From the NCBI GenBank assembly GCA_947247005.1, contig OX365945.1:37998551-38062550 (forward strand): a stretch of 64,000 nt of DNA. The letters are read 5' to 3'. A program made the translations under genes and the position numbers. Shown one piece after another: positions 13,301-25,300 of this stretch. Source of the DNA: Spisula solida. Taxonomy: Eukaryota; Mollusca; Bivalvia; Venerida; Mactridae. The notes beneath the pieces are model-generated. The model searched no databases. It saw nothing but the letters and a program-made list of their open reading frames with translations, and was not told the DNA's origin. Each line of letters opens with the position of its first letter. Positions within the stretch are counted from its first letter, which is position 1.

Positions 13301-16300
13301 GAGAACGAAAAACCAACACGCCGCCATTTTTAAAATCTATCGATAAAATTGACGATAGACCGTCACGAATAAAAAATACGATTAATGTATGATCCTAGCC
13401 GTAAATCAGGTAATTATTGGTCGTATTTTATCAATAACGAATTATTCAGTCTATATATTATCAGTTTTAAAGTTTCTACGCCAGATTATCCAAGAAATCG
13501 TATTTATTTGTGAAGAAATTGACGTGAAAAAAACAGCGGATCACGTGACCTCTAATTCTTGCAATTATTTCGTTAATTAACGTTAGTTTTGGCGTTTAAA
13601 CTCTAATTTCCAATAAATTAATTCATAAATATCTTGTATGGATTGTCTATGATGTTTTAAAACTTAATTTGACTCGTATTTTTCGAAAATCTAGACAGTC
13701 GACTTTTTTTTTGAAAATTTGTCAATATTGAAGTGACTGCATTTCGGATATTCGTTTTTTCGGACAATACAGTTTTTAAACTAGGGTTTTATAGTTCATA
13801 CACCCTTTCAACTTGATATTTTTCTGTCAAGTTTTGCATTATTCTTATTTTGTTTCAGATTCAACAATGTGTTGTGCTAAATGGTTGATTACCTGGGATG
13901 TCAGGTCTTCTAGATGTCAGGATGCCAACAAAATCCCAGACCCTGACTGCAATACCACTGGCTTCTGAACAAGTTTCTCACTTAAACCTGCCCATTTTCA
14001 ACTTTTCATTGATCGTCAATATGGACTTGTGTTGAAATTTGCAAGTCTGTTGATCAACAGCAGAAGTTGAATCAAAGGGGGACTTCGCTGACTGGTGACA
14101 GCTAACAATTCCATTATGTTTACACTACACTCTACAGCATAGTTTGAAAACTCAGGAAAGCGCAAATTTTAAGCACAAGGGATGCGGACATGGAACTCAA
14201 GTAAAAGAATAAAAAGTTTATCTTGAAGAATAAAACTTGTGTGTCTAGTCCCCTTACAAAAACAATGTGTCATCATCATGATAGAACTCTTTTAATCCAA
14301 ACTGTTTATACTAATTTAATTATTGTAGCCTGTAGGTCGACTGTTAAGGAATTTTTTTCCAACTTATATTTGTCACCTTCGACCCCTCATTCTTGATGTG
14401 ATCCATCGCTAACAAGGGTTTGTGAGTGAGAAGCCAGCTTCTTTATTTTATGCTGACTGTATATATAGCAAGGGAATTACTGATATATTTACACATCCTT
14501 TTTATTATTTTGCTGTTGGTATGCATGACATGGGAAAGAACCAGGGACCTCCCACACTTAATTGGGCGCAATATACCACTAGGCTATTGATGTGGCGGTA
14601 AACCCAATATACCAGACTGTTGCAATTCTGGTAGACATTGGTTCTTTGCTGACACAAAAACATTGAAGAATTGTACAAAATATATCACTAAAGGTTCTTA
14701 TAAAACAGTCATCCTTCTGCTTGTAGACACAACAGGGTGTTAATAGGGTTATTCAGCTAAAATGGCCCTGTTTTATCGTACTCATGAGTGATGATACCTG
14801 TCGCTGTCTGCCAGTAAATAATATAGAAAGATCTTGATACATAATGTAATTAAATGTATGTTTCAAAGTGTAATTGAAGTGTTATTTATGTATGTTGAGA
14901 TGTTACTTCTTGGGTGCATGTTTTTGAAATATGTTGAGCTACACAGAATAAACGTGAAAAAAATGTCCTTAAATTTGATTTTTTCTGTCATTTATCATTG
15001 TATATTTTTCTTAAACATGGAGATACAGGAAAAATAATAGCTAAAACAGAAAGAGCAGGAAAAAATACATCAGATTGGAAATTTACAGTCCAATATGTTG
15101 AGAGATAAAAGAAATATTACATAATCATTGAAAAAATCACAAAATAGAGTTCCGCGATGCGCTCGCGTTTAATGCATACGTAAAGCTTGATTTATTCCAG
15201 TAAAAACTACAAAATTCCGAACTTCAAAACTTAATAACTTTTGTTCTAATAAAGATATTTTCAAAATATAAACTGTTCTGTTTTAGTTTTTTCAAGTTCT
15301 TTCTGTCTGCATACATTTTTTCCATTTAAAGACAATATTAAAAATTAACTGCTGTTGCTAATATCTCTGCTTCATTACAAGCTTTAAATATTCAAAATCG
15401 GATAATAGATACGAAAATTATGAGGTCTTATATAAAGCAGGGTAGAAATTGACTAGTGCGTTTAACGCTTACCGCGGTAACATTGTTAATCGGCCGATCG
15501 ATATGTACGTAGAACTATTTCCGTTCCCCCCACCAGCTATATATAGCATCAATGTTTGTATACAACATAATTAGGTAATCGTCTGCAATGTGCAGCGGCG
15601 GAGTGATTTACATACGTTACAGTATACGATTGAAAACCGTTGGAACTATTTTAGATTCACGCCACCAGTGAGAACATTCTTTGGTAGTAAAAATATAGTC
15701 CGTTGCTGAATGATTTGCTATAAATATCCTCTAAAAATGAAAGTCTGATATAATTGTTGGTCTTAATATAAGTAAATGTTGGTAGTATAAACAAATCAGG
15801 TCCAATGATACGTGTAACCTGTGTTGCATGCTTGTAATATTGTTCAAATCATAAAACTATTTATTTGCCGAGGCCTAATGCGTTAAATTGGTCGTAAGCT
15901 GAAAAGTGGTAATATCATTGTGTGGCGTTTACCCCACACAAAAACAAGTTTTTGTTGTAGATTAATTAAGCAAGTACTGTATCACTAAGGGCTATATTTG
16001 GTTAAAATTGTTCTTTGTAAATATATTTTTGTAAGCAAGACAATGACTCTGCTTCAGGTAAATCACAATTTTCATTAAAACTTAAAAGTAAACATGAGAT
16101 GTTTGTAAAACATGCATGCCCCATGACAGCCCAATAGTCAAAATAGTAAAGGTCAGAGACCTTGACCTTTAACCTACTGACCTCAAAATCAATAGGCAGC
16201 ATCTACTATTGATGACCAACCTCTATGTAAAGTCTGAAGATCCTAGGGCAAAGCGTCCTTGGGTTATTGAACCGAAACAATTGAAAAGTCAGAAATGGTA

Positions 16301-19300
16301 AAGGTCACAGTGACCTTGACCTTTGACCTACTGACATCAAAATCAATAGGGTTCGTCTACTGTTGATAACAAACCTCCATATAAAGTTTGAAGATCCTAT
16401 GGCAAAGTGTTCTTCAGTTATTAAATATACCGCCTTAACGAAAGAAAATAAAAGTTTTTGTTTAATTTCTGAATTGTGCTGTGTCCCGCCGTCTTTAACC
16501 TCTTTAACTCTTCCCTGTAAATACTTGTGCGGTGCTCACACGTTCTTGTAAACATAAAGTACAAGATTGTCCCAGATTGGGACCTGTACTGAACTGGAAG
16601 AAGAAGGTCCCTGTTCAGCAAGTAGGCCTTCTGAATCATGTTGACAAAATACAATTTTTCTCAAGATTCCAGGGATCTAAAGAGGATATTGTTTGGCATA
16701 ATAGTCCTCATATTGACATTAAATGAATTGGTTTCTTTGAATCATCAAGACATGGAAGTATAAAATATCAAATTGTCTGTGAGTGTACCTCTATAGATTC
16801 AGAGTACTGATTGACCATTTATTATCATGCTTGTAACTGCTACAAATAACACTGTGTGTTCACCAACACCACACACACACATACAATGCTGTGTGAACTT
16901 AAAGTCCCATTTATATTGTCAAGAGGCTTTTATGGAACTTATTTGCAGCAACAAAATATTACAATTTCCCGAGTTTTTGACGGAAAGAACGGCGATGGTC
17001 TTTACCTAATTTCTTTTAATTCAACCATGCAAAGCTTTGTCACGCTCGTATCTAATTCTCAAATGTATTTCAATTGTTTCCTGATCGCCAATTGTGCCTG
17101 ACATACTTTTCTCACGGACTTAATTGCGTTTGAAAAATATGAAATTCCACTTTCGATTTGATGACAAATGTCGTACAAACAGGTACTGAATACCCGAATA
17201 GCGGAAAGATCGAGTGCCGTGATTGGTTCAAAGAATTAACTGGATACATGTAGAGGTAACTTCATCGGCCAATCAGAACGGTCGTTTCATTTGTGCACTG
17301 GAAAACCAATACCGTCTAAAACAATTACGAATACCGGGCTCGCGCTAGCAAAAGTCGGCATACCCCCCCCCCCCCCAATTTTTACGACGGATTTACACGA
17401 TTTGGAAAAACGGTCTTGGGACATGTTTAAAATACGGAAATCCGTCATAAAACGGAAAACTTTCACCCATGATTATATGATTTGACCTTGTGACCTTGTT
17501 TTTGACCCCGGATGACCCAATATCGGACTTGACCTAGATTTTGTTAAGATGATCATTGTGACCAAGTTTCATAAAGATTAAGCCAAAATTGTGACCTCTA
17601 GTGAATACACAAGGTTTTTCTATGATTTGACCATGTGACCTAGTTTTTTACCCCAGATGACCCAAAATTGAACGCAGCCTAGATTTTGATGATATGACCA
17701 TTTTAACCAAGTTTCATAAATATTAGGTCAAAATTGTGACCTCTAGTGACTACACAAGGTTTTTCTATGATTTGACATTGTGACCTAGTTTTTCACCCCG
17801 GATGACCCAATATCGAACTCGACCTAGATTTTGTTGAGATGATCATTGTGACCAAGTTTCATAAAGATAAGGTCGAAATTGTGACCTCTAATGACTACAC
17901 AAGGTTTTTCTATGATTTGACCTTGTGACCTAGTTTTTGACCCCAGATGATCCAATATCGAACTTGACCTGTCAAAATTGTGACCTCTAGTGACTACACA
18001 AAGTTTTTCTATGATTTGACCTTTTGACCTAGTTTTGGACCCCGGATAACCCAATATCGAACTTGACCTAGATTTTGTTGAGATGATCATTGTGACCAAG
18101 TTTCATAAAGATAAGGTCGAAATTGTGACCTCTAGTGACAACACGAGGTTTTTCTATGATTTGACCTTGTGACCTAGTTTTTGACCCCGGACGACCCAAT
18201 ATCGAACTTGACCTAGATTTTATTGAGATGATCATTGTGACCAAGTTTCATAAAGATTAGGCTAAAATTGTGACCTCTAGTGTCTACACAAGCCAATTGT
18301 TGACGGACGGACGAAGAGTGATCACAAAAGCATACAAATTTTGGAGTTATTCATACTTATGGTGACAAAGTTATGCCACGGCCAAGAAATGCTTATAAAA
18401 TCAATCAAAGGGAAATAATTCAAAAATGGCACAAGGTAGAGTTACGATTCTTGTGCACTGCACTTGGACTTTTGGTAAGAAACATGCTTACCAAATTTCA
18501 AGTCATTCAACCTCTTGGTGACAAAGTTATCCGCCGGACAAGAAATGCTCAAATTAAATCAATCTAAGGGAAATAATTCAAAAACGGTGCAAGGCAGAGT
18601 TATGGTTCTTGCACACTGCACTTCGGCTTATTGCAAGAAACATGCATACCAAATCTTGAGTCATTTGAACTTAAGGTGACAAAGTTATGCTCCGGTCAAG
18701 AAATGCTCTAATAAAATCAATCAAAGGGAAATAATTCAAAAACTATGACAGGTAGAGTTATGGTTCTTGTGCACTGCACTTCGGCTTATTGTAAGAAACA
18801 TGCATACCAAATCTTGAGTCATTTGAACGTAAGGTGACAAAGTTATGCTCCGAACAAGAAATGCTCTAATAAAATCAATCAAAGGGAAATAATTCAAAAA
18901 CTATGACAGGTAGAGTTATGGTTCTTGCACACTGCAATTCGGCTTATTGCAAGAAACATGCATACCAAATCTAGAGTCATTTGAACTTAAGGTGACAAAG
19001 TTATGCTCCGGACAAGAGTTGCTCTAATAAAATCAATCAAAGGGAAATAATTCAAAAACTATGACAGGTAGAGTTATGGTTCTTGCGCACTGCACTCTGG
19101 CTTATTGCAAGAAACATGCCTATCAATTCTTGAGTCATTTGAACGTTAGGTGACAAAGTTATGCTTCGGACAAGAAATGCTCTAATAAAATCAATCAAAG
19201 GGAAATAATTCAAAAACTATGACAGGTAAAGTTATGGTTCTTGCACACTGCACTCCGGCTTATTGCAAGAAACATGCATACCAATTCTTGAGTCATTTGA

Positions 19301-22300
19301 ACTTAAGGTGACAAAGTTATGCTCCGGACAAGCAATTTGTGACGCCGCAGCCGCCGCCAAAGTAACACCTATATGTCGCCTTTTCAGGCGACACAAAAAA
19401 AAAAAGATTTCTTTTGGATACACTACTACGGTAAACTAGAATGATGGAAAGAAATGGATTTAACCGATCGCGAGTAAACCAAAGAGTACCTTTGATAAAA
19501 TGGCGGGTAATTACCGAAGGGCGCACAATGCATTATGGTACTTCAGTCATAATTTGGCTAATTTTAGACTCGCGTATCAATTCTTTATACGATCTTTGAT
19601 CCTAATAAGAATTTTGGCTATTTTAACTGACTGGGACACAAGTGCAATAATAGCTCTCTTAAGAAGAGCCAAAATGCATACACAATTAAGTATCATATTG
19701 CTATAATGAATGTAAAATAGTTTCATACCATACTTATTCAGTTGTCTACAATACAGCATGTGCTTTATCCAGTTTCACTATTTTTAGAAAGGACCACAGC
19801 AAATTTATAACTATTTCTGTAAGATTATTTTGAAATCTTGCCAGTGGTTGATTTTTTTATGAATTTTTTAAGTTTTTGCAATCAGTTGCCACGACAACCA
19901 GACGGCTACCAGAGTCATAAGAATCACCAAAGGAACATTGTTACCAATTCATAATGAAATCCAACCAGTACTTTTAGAGAAGAAGATTTTTTAAAGATTT
20001 TACTAGAGATATAAACAGAGAAACAGGCCCCCACCCGCTGGCGGCCAGGCCCCCACCCGCTGGCGGCCATGTTTTTTGAGAAATCATGACAAAAATGTCA
20101 ATTTTGTAAGAGGGTTAGCCAACAAGTATTTTTGTAAAATAATTTTGAAATCTGGCCAGTGGATGATTTTGTATGAATTGTTTAAGTTTTTCCAATCTGT
20201 TGTCATGGCAACCAGAGTTATTTATAGTATGGTAGTTCACATTTAATGTAAGTTTCATGAAATTCTTCCAGCTAGTTACGGAGAAATGGCTGCGGATGGA
20301 CGGAAGGACAGACAGACAACACCATTTCAATACCCCCCTACCGATGAGCGGGATAATGAGCAATAAGCGATGATTTCAATGTTTTTCTATAAATTGTGTC
20401 AAAGCGTGCAAATATTCGTAGATCAGTCAAAATTCGAATGTGCATCGGCTACGATATCTTTGATGTCAATTTACAACAGTGCCTTTTGATTGCCCGACAG
20501 GGTCGGCAACGTCTGAGTTTTAGTTATCTACCGATTGTCGGTGACTTCTGAGGTTACAATGTCGCAACTGCTGTCTTTGATCGGAATAGTAAGGGCATGG
20601 TGATTTATAGTTGCGTTTTATTGTCAACAGCTACATCTTGCTATTTGTTGACCATGTATACATACGTTCAATTAATGTTTTCATAATTTATTTCAGAACC
20701 TGCGCGCATTTTGTTAATACTTCACCATTTTTCGCGCTTACATTAGTGTTACGCACGTTGACTGCCGCATACGTTGCTATGGGCAAACGTTTACGTAACG
20801 CCGTTGCTATGGATCGTACACATGAGTATCTGCTTCTGTCGCAAATTTTAAGTAGAATATAAAGGTTGGGACTGAAGGATAAAATAATTCGTAACGAAAT
20901 TTTGTGATGGGGTTTAACACTAAAGCATTTTTTCGACCGGTCGTTCAAAAAAATTGTTGTTAACCACGAGATAAAAAGTTGTGGCCTTACAATAATTCTA
21001 AACTCCCGCAATGACAGTGACACGTACAAATTAGGTCACACCTGTGAACTTTATGCATATCAAGGGCTATACAGGGGTGTCAATTACTATCAATTATACA
21101 CTTGTTATAAACACGTGCACATTGTAGGTAATAATTAATTGTTTGTGAATTCCAGATAAATGATTAAATTGCAATTATTACTTGTAGCATCTGTGTGAGG
21201 ATTTGTTCATTTTGTAAAAACAATTGGTAGATCTTAGATCATATGTCTCACCCCTACGCAGCCCATGTCAAACTGTTTAATTTCTTACGCCTGTGGAGTG
21301 ATCAGTCAGAGAGTGCAGTTTTGTTGTACTATTGTATAATGGATTATCACCGACCACGCGGATCACAGTACGGGTAAACAATTTGATTGTATGCAATAAA
21401 TTATCCGTATTACTTGGAGAACAAAGCAAATCAGAAAAATGCAAAACTTCATAATTTAATGACGATTTATTGACACCGCGTTTCCACCGTGTTGTCACCG
21501 CGTCAGGGTTCTGGGTATGATTTAAAAGTAGGAGTCCCAGGACTCCTTCATAGTCAAATGTTGGAGTCCTGAGAACTCCATTCGAGTTGCGTAGCGACGA
21601 GTGGGGGAGGATGAGGGAGGGGGTGACCCCCTCCTGCAAGGGGGATTTGGGGAATACCCCCCAAGAAAATTTTGATTTCTGGAACCTTAAATCCTGCATT
21701 CTGGTGAATTATGGAGCTAATTATTCCAGTTATTTTTGTAATCCTCAAAAAATATTATTTTTTATATCAGTGTGAATAAATAAGTATCAGTGTGAATAAA
21801 TAAGTATTTTGTGGTAGGTTACTGAATCATGGTTCCCACAAACTTTCCAAGACAAAATTCCCTGACTTTTCCCTGACCACAGAGCAGTTTTCCCTGACTT
21901 TTTAGAGCAATCGGGCGACACAACACCTTTTTGTTCAAGCAAAATATGGCAATAAAATAGAGAAAAAGAGGATATATTTGCTTTATATGAAACAAACAAG
22001 ACTGCGTTCAATAAACCCTTATGCCCCCTGTGGAAGCCTTGTCCATAAATAAGTCTAAGTCCAAAATTAGGTCAAGGTGAAGGTCAAAATGGGGTCAGGT
22101 GATACAGGTGTGTGGAGAGTGTTCATATACAACATCCATGCAAGTTTGGAAGCTTTGTAGCAAGCCATAATGATGCTAGAAGAAACGGTCAATTTGGGTT
22201 AACCAGGACGGACGGACAAACGGACGGACGAACGGACAGGTGAATCACTATATGCCTCCCGATCTATCGATACGGGGGCATAAAAAGTTCAAGGTAGCAG

Positions 22301-25300
22301 ATTTTAAGGCTGTTGATTGACAAAGTTATTATAATGTAGAATGATTCCGAGCGAGCATAGTAGTCTTAGGTATTACTTCATAGGAAATGACACTTATCGA
22401 CAGCTTCAATGAAAAATTCCCTGACTTTTCCCTGACTTTTGGTAAATTTCTGGATTTCCCTGACTAATTCCAAAATTCCCTGACTTTTCCCTGACCTTGA
22501 AAAAATTTTGTTTTTCCCTGACTTTTCCCTGACCGTGGGAATCCTGTGAATGATTCAATGCAATACATTCAGCAAATATAACAAGATGGTCAAGAGAACT
22601 GCTCAACAAAAAGTATAATAGTTCATTAGTACTGATAACATACTTGAATTCTAGCTATATAGATATTAGTAGCCAAGAATGTATGAATAATATACTAAAA
22701 TCACAAGCTTATCCAAAAATATGTATATATCCGAAATAGTACATCTCGCATGTCACACAAGTCGTTCTCATCCTGGCCATTTGCAGTAATTTATGCACCT
22801 AAACTCATTATTGATTGCTAATTGATTGCTAATGTTTGAATGTCATTAAATTTGTTAAAAACTCTAATACTACCCGCGCCGTTTATTGCTTCCGAACATT
22901 TCATCAATTACGCGGTTTTAATGTGCGCAAGTGACCAAATCATTCTCTGGAAATTCACTTTGATTGGTGACAATTTCTCAAATTTAATACACATATATCG
23001 AACACAATTTACGGGACAAAATTTGCATGCTGCACGATCAAAGACCGCCAAGGCTTTGAAGTGAACCGCGCGTCGGTTACATCAAACGTCCTTAGCGTAG
23101 AGATTGACGCCGCACACGCGTTTGATGAAACCGACGACTTACATTTTGGAATAAGTTTGTTGGATTGTTGTGATATTTTTTATCTGGGAATTAATTTTAA
23201 GGAATATGAATTACAAGGTACAGTCGACTCTCGTTATCTCGAATTTCACGGGACAGTGGAAATTACTTCGACATAACGAAAATTCGAGATAGAATTTTCG
23301 GCATGGAAGTTGCAAGTTTTCTAGTTTCTGTCATTTTACGCCGCCATATCGTTACGGTCGTAAGAACGACATATTTGTGAGAATCGCTTGTTGTGATATT
23401 TATGTACATGTATTCCCCCTCGAGAAAATACATTTTATTTTAATTATTATTTTTACAAACAATTGTTCGAGATGACATGTTTATTGATGTTAGTACATAA
23501 CTCGAATCTTAATGACATGTTTGCGCAAATTGTTGCAAACAAATATTTGTTCAACAATGGAAGGCGCGAAAATTACAGGTAAATAAAAAAATTCAGACTG
23601 GCAAGGTGTGAAAAATATTAGACGCTAGTCGAATACGATCAGACTTCGACCCGACTTCGAGATGAACAATATATTTTAGGTGCAAATTAGTTAATCGGGA
23701 CCAAAATAATAATTCGACAAAACGAACAATTCGAGCCGAATTCGAGCTGAAACTTCGAGATAGGTCTCGAGATTTCATATAGACAAAGAAGGAGAAAAAT
23801 CGGGACTTGAGAAAAAAATCGACATAACGGAAAATTCGATATAAGCGAGTTCGAGATAACGAGAGTTGACTGTATATATTCTTTGAAAACTTGATATTTG
23901 TAGTTACATTCGTTTAAGAGTCATCATAATTCATTTGTATGTTTTTAAAATTAATATGCGCATATGTATTTGACCACTAAGTTGAATTAACGTGCGTGAT
24001 TTGACTTGTAAGAATAACGATTACGCATTGTACGACAAATATCACAATTGTGATCAAACTATAATAATCATCGGACGGCAATCATATAAAATCGATAATT
24101 GAAACTATAGATCAATAAAAGCGTACATGTTTACGGTTTGTGATGACACAATTATCTAATCCACTCAGGTTATTTTTTGCTTCAATCAAAAATACTGATG
24201 ATGGCTAGTGAACGCCGATTGGTTCACAAGGCACTTACTGCATAATTAACCCCGCCTCTCGCTCGTCAATTACTCGATACGAGTAACGCTTCTGAAATTG
24301 TTTACTGATGCAGTGTACGAGACGATTTATGGCCCAAGGTCAAACGCGTGCGTTTGAAAAAACGTGCGTCCCGAAAACTCGTAGATCGGTGATTTTACGC
24401 GTCCAATTAAAAAAGTATGCGTCCAAATACGCGTAATTACACGTTGCCGAGAACCCTGCGCGTTTCCACTGTGTTGTCACGGTGGGTAGATCACCCTAAT
24501 TTTAAGTCTAGGTGAATTTGGGTGGGTTCACGGTGGTATATTTTGCGTTGCCACCCAGAGTGGTCGCCACCGTGACGGGTGGACTTTGGAAAACCCACCT
24601 TGCTTGTACTTAGCATTTGAAAGAATCGCCTCAAAAGATGATCAATGGTCGGCGTAATTTACATCACACATTATTATGAATACGTCCATTCTGTTTTATT
24701 TCGTTGGCGGTCGACAACTCGCAAATGCTTTAAAAATAAGTTTTACATTTTATAAAGTATTAGCTTTCAAACCAAGCTTTAATGAACAAAATCGATCGAA
24801 AATTAAATTAACAATTGATTTTCGACCGTTGATTGAATTTTTATTTGTTAAAAAAGGGAGATTTTAAACTTACTTTTACGCAGAACGGATTCTTACTCGT
24901 CGCCGTGGATTTAATAATTAGGGTATCGTGCTGAATGTTGTATTAAAAGACAGACATATATCTTCACTTCATTAAAAGCTTTAAATATTTCAAATCGGAT
25001 AACAGATACGAAAATTATGAGGCCTTATATAGGTAGAATTTGACTAGTGCGTTTTACGCTTAGGGCGGCAACATTGTGAATGGCCGATCGATATGTGTGA
25101 ACGACACCATGTTTACCCCTTTTACATATGTTAATATACAGTGTCTTATACATTTAATTAACGTGCATGCTTTAACATACATAATCAGTATAACTTCATA
25201 TAAAATCCAGATTTTGGTCTGATCAACACTCCGACTGCACATTTTGTGCAAGCTATGAAAAAACAGATTCTGATTTTATTCTGAATATTGTGCCTTTACA

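Larger units (their letters stand above)
21504..24458. mobile_element. 2.95-kb DNA element with 5-bp target duplication (hAT5-like ends)
   Basis: Ends are CAGGGTTCTGGG and, inverted, CAGGGTTCTCGG. Flanked by CGCGT on both sides (21499-21503 and 24459-24463). The CAGGG end resembles hAT elements, but hAT duplications are usually 8 bp; a 5-bp-duplicating hAT subgroup is the closest known fit. No transposase is recognisable. It contains two complete inserted elements (21828-22546 and 23221-23872). It lies in RPS29 intron 1. Confidence 0.75.

Noticed and set aside
5783..18332. A CRISPR-like or satellite interpretation of the 145-bp arrays
   Set aside because: The repeats are contiguous, lack unique spacers, and belong to bounded elements with defined 5' and 3' ends in an animal genome.
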